A stretch of DNA of 64,000 nucleotides from Streptomyces flaveolus. Its GTDB lineage: Bacteria > Actinomycetota > Actinomycetes > Streptomycetales > Streptomycetaceae. The notes under the pieces were generated by a model. It saw only the letters and a program-made list of their open reading frames with translations, was not told where the DNA came from and did no database searches. Location of the stretch: contig NZ_BMRV01000003.1 of assembly GCF_014648815.1 (NCBI RefSeq), positions 558,001-622,000 of the forward strand, read 5' to 3'. Position numbers and translations under genes: made by a program. This document shows, in pieces, positions 1 through 9,182 of this stretch. The number at the start of each line of letters is the position of its first letter. Position 1 is the stretch's first letter.

Positions 1-138
1 TCCGCCACGTCCTCGCGACGGCCCTCGACCTTGTGCCGACGCAGAGGTGCGGCGACGGGAGGGAACCCCGTTGGCCACTGGGAAGACAACTTCCCCGATA
101 CTTCAGAAGGCGCGGCACGCAACCGAGCGTCCGCCGTC

Positions 139-147
139 TGATATACA
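139..147 (+). promoter_or_regulatory. Extended -10 promoter element upstream of pheA
   Basis: TGATATACA reads as an extended -10 element (TGn followed by TATACA). It lies about 27 bases before the GTG start of the prephenate dehydratase gene. No good -35 hexamer sits at the usual distance, as is common for extended -10 promoters. Transcription would start near 154, leaving a leader of about 20 bases that still holds the AGAAAGG ribosome site. This is seen by pattern only. Confidence 0.4.
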
Positions 148-173
148 GACCTCCCTCAGAAAGGCCCAACGCG

Positions 174-1010
174 GTGACGACCGTCGCATACCAGGGTGAA
201 CCCGGATCCAACTCGGCGACCGTCGCGCGTGCCCTGTATCCGGACGCCGCCGAACTGCCCTGCACCGGCTTCGAGCAGGCCCTGGACGCCGTGACCCTCG
301 GGGACGCCCACCTGGCCGTGATCCCGGTGGACAACTCCGCCGCCGGACGCGTCGCCGACGTCCACCACCTGCTGCCGGAGTCGGGGCTGTTCATCGTCGG
401 TGAGTACTTCCTTCCCATCCGCTTCGACCTGATGGGCGTCCCCGGCACCACGCTGGACCAGGTGGAGTACGTGCGCAGCCACGTGCACGCCCTGGGCCAG
501 TGCCGCAAGCTGCTGCGGGAGGGCGGCTGGCGGACCCTGGTCAGTGACGACACCGCCGGGGCGGCCCGGGAGGTGGCCGAGCTGGGCGACGCGCGGCACG
601 CGGCCCTCGCGCCGCCCGCCGCGGCCGGGCTGCACGGTCTCGACGTCCTGCGTGCAGAGGTCGAGGACGACCCGGACAACACCACACGGTTCGTCGTCCT
701 GTCCCGGAAGCCCGCCCCCGCCCCTGACCCGGGGCAGCCGACGATGACGAGCCTGTTCTTCAGCGTGCGCAACATTCCGAGCGCGTTGTACAAGGCGCTC
801 GGCGGCTTCGCCACCGGCGGGGTGAACCTCACCAAGATCGAGAGCTACCAGATCGGCGCGGGGCTCAACGCCAGCCGCTTCTACGTCGAGGCCGAGGGCC
901 ACCCCGACGAGCGCCGCGTCGCCCTCGCCCTGGAGGAACTGCGGTTCTTCTCCTCCGAGGTGCGCGTCCTGGGCGTCTACCCCGCCCATCCGCACCGGCT
1001 GAAGGGCTGA
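174..1010 (+). CDS. pheA: Prephenate dehydratase, alpha-proteobacterial type
   Basis: Converts prephenate to phenylpyruvate, the committed step of phenylalanine synthesis, in the cytoplasm. The 278-residue product has a catalytic prephenate dehydratase domain (about 3-178) with the catalytic TRF motif at 171-173, and a C-terminal ACT domain (about 192-272). GTG at 174 is chosen because AGAAAGG lies about 10 bases upstream and the catalytic domain starts at once; upstream codons in this frame look non-coding. The ACT domain has the motifs IPSALYKALGG, KIESYQ and FFSSEVRVLGVYPAHP. To my knowledge these are typical of alpha-proteobacterial PheA rather than of the primary actinobacterial enzyme, whose motif is ESRP. 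This is probably a second, acquired PheA, perhaps with altered phenylalanine feedback. No aromatic-pathway neighbours are visible. Confidence 0.9.
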   Translation: MTTVAYQGEPGSNSATVARALYPDAAELPCTGFEQALDAVTLGDAHLAVIPVDNSAAGRVADVHHLLPESGLFIVGEYFLPIRFDLMGVPGTTLDQVEYVRSHVHALGQCRKLLREGGWRTLVSDDTAGAAREVAELGDARHAALAPPAAAGLHGLDVLRAEVEDDPDNTTRFVVLSRKPAPAPDPGQPTMTSLFFSVRNIPSALYKALGGFATGGVNLTKIESYQIGAGLNASRFYVEAEGHPDERRVALALEELRFFSSEVRVLGVYPAHPHRLKG

Positions 1011-1062
1011 CCGAGCGGGGAGGCGGTGCGGTCCGGAGAAGGGGGATCTGCGGTGGCCCCTG

Positions 1063-1167
1063 GTGAGCACCGTCATCGGGGCAGGTCTGGCCGTGAACGG
1101 CTTCGCGACCTACCGCCGCATCAGGACGACGCCTCTGCCGGCCCTCACCGGCCAGCCAGCCGCCTGA
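1063..1167 (+). CDS. Small membrane-like ORF or gene remnant
   Basis: A 34-codon ORF with a GTG start reads VSTVIGAGLAVNGFATYRRI, followed by a short polar tail ending GQPAA. The hydrophobic stretch and following basic residues look like the last transmembrane helix of an integral membrane protein. It may therefore be the surviving tail of a deleted gene rather than a real small protein. The nearest purine-rich site (GGAGAAGGGGG) is about 18 bases away, too far for an ideal ribosome site. I cannot assign a family. Confidence 0.25.
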   Translation: MSTVIGAGLAVNGFATYRRIRTTPLPALTGQPAA

Positions 1168-1656
1168 CTGCCCTGGCCCCCGCACGTCCAGCTCGGGGTG
1201 GACGTCGTCCTGGACGGGCCGTGGCGCCGCGGTTCGGTGATCACGCCGCAGGGTGGTCAGGCCGAGGGCACGGAAGGACGGAGCCGAGGCGCACGACCAG
1301 CCCACAAGACCAGCGGCCGGCCAGTCCTTCACGGAGGCCGATGGCCGCGGCCTCGGTGTACGTTGTCGCGCCCGGCTTCGTCAGGATGCTGGCGACGCGC
1401 ACACCAACCCCGCTGTCGCTGGCACCGCAGCCGGCATGCGCACCGAGCTGGAGGTACAACGCAACATCGCGGCGATCGCCGTACCCGTCCCTCCGGGTAT
1501 CCGGACCGACCCGCGTAAGGAGGCCTGCTGGACGAACGCACCTCGCTGCCCCAGGCGCGATGACTGCGCTCTGCCCCACCCGACGCACTCCACTCCGCCC
1601 GCGCCGGGAGCCGAGGGCGGCAACCTCTCGCCGCCCGGGTGCGACCAGGAGGTGTC
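1168..1656. other. Non-coding or degenerate stretch
   Basis: No convincing gene is visible between pheA and the pectinase gene. The frames are open because of base composition but show no domain. It should hold the pectinase promoter; I do not see a confident -35/-10 pair. Confidence 0.4.
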
Positions 1657-1692
1657 ATGTACGCACCCGCATTGATCGGAAGCAGCTCATGA
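1657..1692 (+). CDS. Possible 11-residue leader peptide overlapping the pectinase start
   Basis: ATG at 1657 follows a strong ribosome site (CCAGGAGG, spacing about 5) and encodes MYAPALIGSSS before TGA at 1690-1692. The stop overlaps the ATG of the pectinase gene at 1689 in an ATGA arrangement, and the two frames differ. The pectinase start itself has only a weak GGAAG site. The layout suggests that ribosomes finishing the leader re-initiate on the pectinase gene (translational coupling). No runs of a single amino acid suggest classic attenuation. It could be coincidental. Confidence 0.4.
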   Translation: MYAPALIGSSS

Positions 1693-3746
1693 GCCACCCC
1701 CGCAGCAAGGCACCTCACCATCGCGCCAGAAGTGCTCTGGCGTCGAGCCTCCCCCTGGCGTTGACCGCCGCCGTGGCCTTCGCTCACGGTACGGGCGCCG
1801 GCGCCGGCCGCGCGGAGGCCGTGGGCAGTGCCACGGCCGCTCCCGCCTGGGCCACCGCGACTGCCGACGGTTTCGCCTCCGTCAACACCCTCGGACAGAA
1901 CGGCACGTACGGCGGCCGAAACGGCGCGACGGTCACCGTGCGCACCCAGGCGGAGCTGGAGAAGTACGCCAGCGCCGCCGAGCCGTATGTCATCGTCGTC
2001 GCCGCGGCCATCAACATGTCCCCGGTCGGCAAGGAGATCAAGGTCGCCTCGGACAAGACGATCGTCGGATCCGGGACGGCCGGGCAGATCGTCGGCGGCG
2101 GCTTCTTCCTCGGCACCGGTGTCCACAACGTGATCATCCGGAACCTCACCATCCGGGACACGTACCAGGGCACCTGGAACGACAAGGACCACGACTACGA
2201 CGCGATCCAGATGGACGGCGCCCACCACGTCTGGATCGACCACAACGACTTCCGGAACATGGCCGACGGCCTGATCGACGTCCGCAAGGACTCCACGAAC
2301 GTCACCGTCTCCTGGAACGAACTGAGCAACAACAACAAGGCGTTCGGTATCGGCTGGACCGAGAACGTCACCACCGACATCACGATCCACCACAACTGGA
2401 TCCGCGAAACCGAACAGCGCAACCCGTCCGCCGACAACTGCGCCCACGCGCACCTCTACAACAACTACCTGGAGGACACGACCGGCACGGACATCTCGTC
2501 GTCGTACGGGAACTACGCGCGCGGCGGCACGGCTATGGTCCTGGAGAACAGCTACTTCCAGGGTTTCAAGAACCCGGTCATCAAGGACAGCACGGCCTCG
2601 CTCGTGCAGAAGGGCAACGTCTTCGCCGGCACCTCGGGGCGCAACGAATCCGGCGGTACGGCCTTCGATCCGAAGGCGTTCTACTCCTACTCCCTGGACG
2701 CCGCTGCGAACGTCCCGTCGGTCGTCAAATCGGGCGCGGGCCCCAGCTCCTCGATCGGCACCATGGCCGCGGCGAACGGCGCTGCGACGACGACTCTGAC
2801 GGTCGCCAAGGACGGCACCGGCCAGTACACGACAATTCAGGCCGCCGTGAACGCCGTCCCCGCGAACAACCCCGCCCGTGTCGTCATCGCCGTCAAGCCG
2901 GGCACGTACCGTGAGACGGTCAAGATCCCGTCCAACAAGCCCCACGTCACGATTCAGGGCACCGGTGGCAGCCGCAGGGACACGGTGATCGTCTACAACA
3001 ATGCGGCCGGCACGCAGAAGCCCGACGGCTCGGGCACCTACGGCACCAGCGGCAGCGCCACGGTCGCCGTCGAGGCCGACGACTTCCAGGCCCGCAACCT
3101 CTCCATCGCCAACGACTTCGACGAGGGCGCCAACCAGTCCCTCTCCGGCCATCAGGCCGTCGCGCTGCGCACCGCCGCCGACAAGGTCCTCCTCGACAGC
3201 GTCATCGTCACCGGCGACCAGGACACCCTGCTCCTCGACACGGCCGCGAAGGACAAGCTCGGCCGCGTCTACGTCTCCAACTCCTACGTCGTCGGCAACG
3301 TCGACTTCATCTTCGGCCGCGCCACAGCCGTGATCGACCGCTCCGTCATCACCCTGCGCAAGCGCTGGGACGGCTCCTCCGCCGGTTACATCACCGCTCC
3401 CAGCACGCCCGCCGGTCGTAAGGGCCTTCTCATCGCCAACTCCACGGTCAACGGCGATGTGTCCAGCAGCTCCTTCTACCTGGGGCGTCCCTGGCACGCC
3501 GGCGGCGACACGACCCTGGACCCGCAGACGACGGTCCGCAACACCAACCTCAGCGCGGCGATCAAGTCCACGCCGTGGACCGACATGAGTGGCTTCCCAT
3601 GGAAGGACGACCGGTTCGCCGAGTACAGGAACACGGGCGCGGGAGCGGGCTCCGCGAGCACGAACCGCCCCTTCCTGACCGACGCCCAGGCAGCCGACCA
3701 GGAGGTCGCCGACTGGCTGGGGGAGTGGACACCTACGGCTTCCTGA
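1689..3746 (+). CDS. Secreted pectate lyase-pectin methylesterase fusion
   Basis: A two-enzyme protein for plant pectin breakdown, exported from the cell. The 685 residues begin with a signal peptide (arginine-rich start, hydrophobic 17-34). Residues about 60-350 form a polysaccharide lyase family 1 right-handed beta-helix with DAIQMDGAHHVWIDH (171-185) and RNP (244-246). A serine/glycine/alanine linker (about 348-368) leads to a carbohydrate esterase family 8 domain (about 368-680). That domain carries GDQDTLL (509-515), GNVDFIFGRA with the nucleophile Asp539, and GRPW (599-602). The methylesterase strips methyl esters so that the lyase can cut the polygalacturonate, so linking both is sensible. 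No separate carbohydrate-binding module is visible. ATG 1689 is chosen for the signal peptide; the frame is open upstream but unlike protein. Confidence 0.9.
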   Translation: MSHPRSKAPHHRARSALASSLPLALTAAVAFAHGTGAGAGRAEAVGSATAAPAWATATADGFASVNTLGQNGTYGGRNGATVTVRTQAELEKYASAAEPYVIVVAAAINMSPVGKEIKVASDKTIVGSGTAGQIVGGGFFLGTGVHNVIIRNLTIRDTYQGTWNDKDHDYDAIQMDGAHHVWIDHNDFRNMADGLIDVRKDSTNVTVSWNELSNNNKAFGIGWTENVTTDITIHHNWIRETEQRNPSADNCAHAHLYNNYLEDTTGTDISSSYGNYARGGTAMVLENSYFQGFKNPVIKDSTASLVQKGNVFAGTSGRNESGGTAFDPKAFYSYSLDAAANVPSVVKSGAGPSSSIGTMAAANGAATTTLTVAKDGTGQYTTIQAAVNAVPANNPARVVIAVKPGTYRETVKIPSNKPHVTIQGTGGSRRDTVIVYNNAAGTQKPDGSGTYGTSGSATVAVEADDFQARNLSIANDFDEGANQSLSGHQAVALRTAADKVLLDSVIVTGDQDTLLLDTAAKDKLGRVYVSNSYVVGNVDFIFGRATAVIDRSVITLRKRWDGSSAGYITAPSTPAGRKGLLIANSTVNGDVSSSSFYLGRPWHAGGDTTLDPQTTVRNTNLSAAIKSTPWTDMSGFPWKDDRFAEYRNTGAGAGSASTNRPFLTDAQAADQEVADWLGEWTPTAS

Positions 3747-3950
3747 CCCGACAGGCCGGGCTGCGACCGGGCTTCGGGACGTCCTCGGATCCGGGCGCGC
3801 GGGGAAGCCGGTCGGCTGAGGCCGAGCAGGCCCCCTGCGCGCCCCCCGAGCCCGCCCGCGTCACGAGCAGGGTGCATCGGATGCGGGCGGCGCTGGAACG
3901 CACGGGAGCACGGGCTGCCGTCCCCGGGCTCACAGAAGCCCGTACATGGC

Positions 3951-4595
3951 TCAGGCTGAGACAGGAGTACGGGACAGGGCTGTGCGCAGCGCGAAGACGC
4001 CCAGCAAGCCGCCTGCCGCGAACCGCTGAGCGGTCATCACACGGGGGCGGGTAGCGAGAAACCCTGACATCCGTGCTGCGCCCAGCATGACCAGAGCATT
4101 CACGGAGATTCCCACGAAGATCTGCACACTGCCGAGCTGCAGCAGTTGTGCCCAGGCCGGACCCGCCTGCGGTTCCATGAACTGGGGCAGAAGAGCGGTG
4201 TACAGGAGAGCGATCTTGGGGTTGAGCAGGTTGGTCAAAAGCCCCATGGAGAAGAGGCGGGCATCGGAGACGGGAGGCAGGTCCTGGGCCGGAGCGAAGG
4301 GGGAGCGGCCGCCGGGCTTGAGCATGCCCCAGGCCAGGTAGGCCAGGTAGGCGGCCCCGGCGAGCTTGACCATCGTGTACGCGAGCGGCACGGCGGCGAA
4401 CAACGCGGACAGGCCGGCGGCCGCAGCCAGCAGATAGCACAGGAATCCCACGGCGGTCCCGCTCAGGCCGACGAGGCCCGCCCTGCGGCCTTGGGTAATC
4501 GCGCGTGAGGCAAGGTGGATCATGTTCGGTCCCGGGGTCAGGGCCATGCCCAGTTCGACCAGGGCCACTCCCCCCGCTGCGGCCAGGCTGATCAC
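3951..4595 (-). CDS. LysE/RhtB family amino-acid exporter
   Basis: A 214-residue inner-membrane exporter of the LysE superfamily, which pumps amino acids or derivatives out of the cell. The family signature GMALTPGPNMIHL is near residues 16-28, followed by the expected six hydrophobic helices. The polar stretch LLTNLLNPKIALLY near 120-133 is also typical. Start is GTG at 4595 with GGAG a few bases upstream. The gene stands alone between the pectinase gene and an IS5 remnant, so its substrate cannot be inferred. Confidence 0.85.
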   Translation of the reverse strand: MISLAAAGGVALVELGMALTPGPNMIHLASRAITQGRRAGLVGLSGTAVGFLCYLLAAAAGLSALFAAVPLAYTMVKLAGAAYLAYLAWGMLKPGGRSPFAPAQDLPPVSDARLFSMGLLTNLLNPKIALLYTALLPQFMEPQAGPAWAQLLQLGSVQIFVGISVNALVMLGAARMSGFLATRPRVMTAQRFAAGGLLGVFALRTALSRTPVSA

Positions 4596-4820
4596 TGTGA
4601 ACTCCCGATTGTTTGCCGGGCACCCGGTACCCGGCGTGGGCGGCAGCCCGGCGACGGACGGCTGCGACGCATCGGCAGTGCCTGCGTCGCCGGCCTCAGG
4701 ATACGGCCCTGCCGTTCGGTTTCTCCGTGGACCCTCGCTCCAGCCGTTTGACGGGCATCAACGACTGCCCCGTGAACGCGTCGGCGATTTCCGAGGATGG
4801 GCTGGGCTGGTCCCGGTTAC

Positions 4821-5050
4821 TCAGCCAGGGCGGCGGGGCAGAGGTCGGATGCAGATCACGCTGCAGGCCAGTTCGAGTAGGCCCTGGTGGAGGTCGGCGC
4901 GTCGTTCGCAGTGCATGCGGAACCGCTTGAACTGGCCTGCAGCCAGGCGAAGGTGGACTCGACCGCCCGGCGCACCTCGCCCAGTCCGCAGCCGTGGACT
5001 GTGTTGCGTCGCCTTGTGCATCCTCGTGCATGGCCTGATCCCCGAGGCGA
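4821..5050 (-). pseudogene. IS5-family transposase remnant (C-terminal end)
   Basis: Reading right to left, one frame gives VHGCGLGEVRRAVESTFAWL and the next gives QFKRFRMHCERRADLHQ, then LLELACSVICIRPL and a stop. These are the closing blocks of IS5-type DDE transposases (usual form VVERTFAWLHQFKRLR...YERRADIH), including the glutamate of the DDE triad. At least one frameshift near 4935 separates the blocks and the N-terminal two thirds are absent. No terminal inverted repeat was recognised. It is a dead scar. A second IS5 scar, this time N-terminal, lies at 23640-23779. Confidence 0.75.
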
Positions 5051-5183
5051 ACACGGGTGCAACCGTCCACGCGCCGCTGCCGGGCGGCGCAGCAGCCGCG
5101 TACGGACGGAGGGTCGGGACGTGAGCCTGGGAGCCAACTGAGGCGCCTGTGCGTCACTAGCAGCAGTGAAGTGGGGAGGGGCC

Positions 5184-5930
5184 ATGCGCCGCGTTCGTAG
5201 TGGGCAGCGGGTGACGCTGCGGTTGAGCCGTCAGAGGCCAGGCAGAGTGAGGCAGCGGGAACGAGACCCAGGGGGCGTGGAGGGAAAGCCTCGCCAATGG
5301 CGGGACCTTACGGTGATCGCGAGCCTTTTGGCCGTCCTCCTCACCGTTCCGGGAACTGTGTGGGCTGTCCTTGTTGCCCAGAACCAACTGGATCAGGCGC
5401 ATGAGGCGGCGTCGAAAGAGGAGCGTGCTCAGGCCTCCCGGGTGTCCGCCTGGGCGAGCCAGGACTCGCGCGGCAAGTGGTTGTTCCACGTCATGAACCG
5501 GAGTCCCGATCCCATCGCACGGGTTTTCGTGTCGTTCGCGCCATGGCTCCCTGACGAGGAGAACGCACCCGTATGGGCTGTCATGGTAATGAGTGTCCCG
5601 CCCTGTACTGACATGACGATCAACCAGCATCAGCTGAAGTACAACCTCGACGATCCGCTGCGCCGTTTGAACAACGAGGCGTACAGCTTTCCCGACCTGT
5701 CATCGCCCCCGGAGGGGAAGGGCTGGCGCTCGGTGGACCGGGAGAACGTGTACTGGGAGTTGGGTGATGTCGCGTTCACCGATCGCAACGGTGTCGATTG
5801 GGTGAGGGAGGGCGGCGGACGTCTGAAGCGTCCACACGAGAAGCTTTCGACCGTCGGCCATGGAGTCCCTGGTCGGGTCTTCGGGAAGTTGACCTACCGC
5901 GAGGTCAAAGAGTGCGACGACAGTGCATAG
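5184..5930 (+). CDS. Hypothetical single-pass membrane protein
   Basis: A 248-residue protein of unknown function. An N-terminal basic region (about 1-42) is followed by one transmembrane helix (VIASLLAVLLTVPGTVWAVL, about 45-64), a short polar helical stretch (NQLDQAHEAASKEERAQ) and an extracytoplasmic domain of about 165 residues. The C-terminal domain contains several tryptophans but no motif I recognise. ATG 5184 is chosen because GGGGAGGGG lies 4-12 bases upstream. It resembles membrane-anchored orphan proteins common in Streptomyces; neighbours give no clue. Confidence 0.65.
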   Translation: MRRVRSGQRVTLRLSRQRPGRVRQRERDPGGVEGKPRQWRDLTVIASLLAVLLTVPGTVWAVLVAQNQLDQAHEAASKEERAQASRVSAWASQDSRGKWLFHVMNRSPDPIARVFVSFAPWLPDEENAPVWAVMVMSVPPCTDMTINQHQLKYNLDDPLRRLNNEAYSFPDLSSPPEGKGWRSVDRENVYWELGDVAFTDRNGVDWVREGGGRLKRPHEKLSTVGHGVPGRVFGKLTYREVKECDDSA

Positions 5931-5934
5931 GACT

Positions 5935-6275
5935 CGACAGCGGCCCTGTGAACCTCCCCGTCCAGTGGTGCACCGTAGGCGACGCCCCGGAAGACCAGCA
6001 GCGCCACCGCGCCGGTGTCCGACTGTCCCAGGACGGGGCAGGAGCAGGGTCGTGGCGGCGATCAGGGCCGCCACCGCGGCGAAGGTGGACAGGGGATAGC
6101 GACCCACCCTGGATCCGCCGAGGAAGTTGCCGACGATGCCGACCGCACCGTAGATGAGTAGGCAGATCGTGATGAGACCGGAGCTGACGTGGGTCACCTG
6201 CTCAAGGAAGACGGCCCACACGGCTCGCCCCTCACCGCGGTGGCGGGTGCCGCGAACGAGTCGCTGAATACGCAC
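5935..6275 (-). pseudogene. MFS transporter fragment, frameshifted
   Basis: On the minus strand 6240-6050 encodes FLEQVTHVSSGLITICLLIY followed by GAVGIVGNFLGG, a helix pair typical of DHA-type major facilitator transporters. After a frameshift near 6045 a second frame continues with PVLGQSDTGAVALLVFRGVA, again MFS-like. The amino-terminal half and the C-terminal helices are missing. This is the residue of a deleted exporter gene. Confidence 0.55.
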
Positions 6276-6310
6276 CGCTACCTGCTCACCGTCGAGGCTA
6301 GGGTGCGGAC

Positions 6311-6676
6311 ATGGCTGTCATGGATGTCCGCAACGGTTCCAAAGGATGGCTCGTCATGTGGCTGGAGCCACTTGGCGAGGATCGATGGCTCAGGCCGGAC
6401 GAGACGTTCCGGGTCCGATCCGACTACGACGGCGATGAGCTGGCCTTCTCCATGACTTTCTGGGTGGACGAAGACGACCGGCGAGCGGGGGTCGAGAACG
6501 TCGCCGTCTGGATCGAGAACGGTGACTGCTACGCGGAAGTCACCGACAGGGCGGGCAACCTCATCGAGTGCGGGCACCAGAGGCCCGAAGAGGTCAACAG
6601 GCGATGGCAGGCCGCGTTCGAAGAGGCGCACAGGCGTGCAGCGGAGCGCAAGGACGGAGGGGAGGCAGTCGGATGA
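6311..6676 (+). CDS. Hypothetical soluble protein
   Basis: A 121-residue acidic, soluble protein without a recognised family. It starts MAVMDVRNGSKGWLVMWLEP, has a beta-rich middle (RPDETFRVRSDYD, VENVAVWIENGD) and ends in a charged helical tail (RRWQAAFEEAHRRAAERKDG). Codon choice and composition look like a real gene. No strong ribosome site precedes ATG 6311; ATG 6320 is an alternative. The neighbours are remnants and a TetR gene, so no function can be inferred. Confidence 0.55.
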   Translation: MAVMDVRNGSKGWLVMWLEPLGEDRWLRPDETFRVRSDYDGDELAFSMTFWVDEDDRRAGVENVAVWIENGDCYAEVTDRAGNLIECGHQRPEEVNRRWQAAFEEAHRRAAERKDGGEAVG

Positions 6677-7181
6677 TGGCGGCACCGCGCCGCACCTCGA
6701 CCGCGTCGTCTCCGTCCGGGGGACAGTGTCGGCGGGGCTGGTACAGGCGACACTGATGTAGTGGCCGCACGGGTCTCGCCGAGACCGTTGCAGGGACTGA
6801 TGAGGACCAGGTCGGCCTCTGCGGTGCCGAGGCGTTCCAACGCCGTGATCCCGCCGAAGGGCACCTAGCCTCGAAGTTTCGTGACGGCCGCCGACGGAGT
6901 CGGTGGCCCGTTTCCGCGCCATGGGCTGAGTCTGTGCAGGCCGGGGGCCCGAGTGTCGTCGACGAGATCGTGCGCGACATCCGGGAACAGATCGCAGTCC
7001 TGCTGACACGTTGACGTCGGCTCCGTAACCGACACTTCACGGGGACGCGGCCCGGGACCGACGGGCGCCTGGTGAAGTCGGTGCGCCAGGCGCCGGCGGC
7101 CTTCTACCGCCACCTCCGTCTGGCTGCGGACGCCTCGTCGCTCGCGATTGCGGTCGACGTCCACCCACACCGCGCCCTTGA
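6677..7181. other. Gene-poor stretch, possible remnants
   Basis: No intact gene. A minus-strand piece near 6760-6865 (PFGGITALERLGTAEADLVL) looks protein-like but is too short to assign. The plus strand around 7070-7190 has an open frame without recognisable domains. Confidence 0.35.
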
Positions 7182-7742
7182 TCAGCCTGCTTCCGTCAAG
7201 GCTGCGTGCGCGGCGGCGAGGATCTCTTCGGAGAGTGGGGAGCCGTTGGTGGCCCGGGACAGGACCAGCGCACCGAACAGGGTGCACAGGCGGACGATGC
7301 CGTCCTGGTCGTCGGTGGCGAGGAAGCCGGCGAAGTCGGCCACCCCTTCGGTGTAGACGCGACGGGCCTCGCGCCCTGCGCCCTCGCGCGCGATGTCGGT
7401 GGCGAGCGCGGCGACCGGGCAACCGTCCGCCGGGGCGTCGCGGTGCTCGACGGAGAGGTAGGTGTCGATCAGCGCCTGTTGGGCGGCTTCGCGCTGCCCG
7501 TCGTGCCGCTCGAGCCCGGCGCTGTAGCGCTGGGTGAGCTCCGAGAAGGCTTGGGCGGTGGCCTCGTCGACGAGCGCCTCCTTGGAGGCGAACTGCTTGT
7601 AGAAGGCGCCGTGGGTCAGACCGGCCGCCTTCATCAGGTCGGCGACGCTGACCTGCATGCCCTGCTCCCGGAACAGCCGGGACGCGGTGTCCACCACCCG
7701 CCTGCGATTTTCCTGTGCCTGTGCCTGCGATACGCGGCCCAT
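7182..7742 (-). CDS. TetR/AcrR family repressor
   Basis: A 186-residue TetR-type repressor. The N-terminal helix-turn-helix (about 10-55) reads NRRRVVDTASRLFREQGMQV and VADLMKAAGLTHGAFYKQFA. The C-terminal ligand domain has the features of the AcrR-like group (DGCPVAALATDIAREG near 105-120). ATG 7742 is chosen since GGGAGGT lies 5 bases upstream; a longer version from 7772 is less likely. It is divergent from the SDR gene at 7856, with a palindromic operator between them, so it probably represses that gene and itself. Confidence 0.85.
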   Translation of the reverse strand: MGRVSQAQAQENRRRVVDTASRLFREQGMQVSVADLMKAAGLTHGAFYKQFASKEALVDEATAQAFSELTQRYSAGLERHDGQREAAQQALIDTYLSVEHRDAPADGCPVAALATDIAREGAGREARRVYTEGVADFAGFLATDDQDGIVRLCTLFGALVLSRATNGSPLSEEILAAAHAALTEAG

Positions 7743-7789
7743 GACCACCTCCCGATGGATGTCGACTGGCATCTATCGTAGCTCCATGT

Positions 7790-7811
7790 TTAGATTGATT
7801 GCGTAATCTAA
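7790..7811. promoter_or_regulatory. TetR operator (TTAGATT-N8-AATCTAA)
   Basis: A perfect 7-bp inverted repeat, TTAGATT and AATCTAA separated by 8 bases, is centred in the 113-bp gap between the divergent TetR and SDR genes. It is much richer in A+T than its surroundings and probably overlaps promoter elements in both directions. It is the obvious binding site for the TetR protein. Confidence 0.65.
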
Positions 7812-7855
7812 TTTGTGCGGGTGGCCGTCGGCCCCCGCCAGGATCAGGAGTGAGC

Positions 7856-8548
7856 ATGGAACTGAAGAACGCGGTCGCGGTCGTCACCGGCGCCAACCGG
7901 GGGCTCGGGCGACACCTGGCAGCCCAGCTCGTCGAGCGCGGCGCGAAGGTCTATGCGGCGGCCCGACGCCCTGAGGCGGTTGACGTGCCGGGCGTCATCC
8001 CGCTGCGGCTGGACGTCACGGACGAGGCGTCGATACAGGAGGCCGCGCGCGTGGCGTCCGACGCGACACTGCTGATCAACAACGCGGGCATCTCCACCGG
8101 CGCGACGCTGATGGGAGGCGACGTGGCTGAGGTGCGCCGGGAGATGGAGACCAACTTTTTCGGCCCGCTCGCCGCGACCCGGGCGTTCGCCCCCGTCATC
8201 GAGGGCAACGGCGGTGGCGCTGTACTCAACGTCCTGTCCGCCCTGTCCTGGTTCCACCCGGCAGGACTCGGCTCCTACTCCGCGTCCAAGGCCGCCGCTT
8301 GGGCGCTGAGCGACGCGACCCGTGAGGAGTTGGCACCTCGCGGGATCACCGTCTCGGCGCTGCACGTCGGCTACATGGACACCGACATGGCCTCCGGCGT
8401 GCCCGCCGATCAGAAGGTCGCCGCCGCCGACGTCGCGGCCCAGGCCCTGGACGGCATCGAGACCGGCCTGCCCGAGATCCTCGCCGACGAGACCAGCCGG
8501 TACGTCAAGCAGAGCCTGTCCGCGGCACCCCAGCCGACCGCGGGCTGA
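7856..8548 (+). CDS. Short-chain dehydrogenase/reductase
   Basis: A 230-residue NAD(P)-dependent oxidoreductase of the classical SDR family. TGANRGLG (about 11-18) forms the nucleotide loop, NNAG is near 75-78, and the catalytic YSASK motif is near 140-144 with the partner serine upstream (NVLSALSWF). ATG 7856 follows CAGGAG. The substrate is unknown. It is controlled by the divergent TetR gene and was probably co-transcribed with the aldo/keto reductase gene at 8576, now broken. Confidence 0.85.
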   Translation: MELKNAVAVVTGANRGLGRHLAAQLVERGAKVYAAARRPEAVDVPGVIPLRLDVTDEASIQEAARVASDATLLINNAGISTGATLMGGDVAEVRREMETNFFGPLAATRAFAPVIEGNGGGAVLNVLSALSWFHPAGLGSYSASKAAAWALSDATREELAPRGITVSALHVGYMDTDMASGVPADQKVAAADVAAQALDGIETGLPEILADETSRYVKQSLSAAPQPTAG

Positions 8549-8575
8549 CGCTCACCCCTCGTGCAAGGACATCCC

Positions 8576-9182
<607 letters not shown>

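Noticed and set aside
1329..3497. 722-codon minus-strand frame opposite the pectinase gene
   Set aside because: Antisense shadow of a gene with clear catalytic motifs; no domain of its own.
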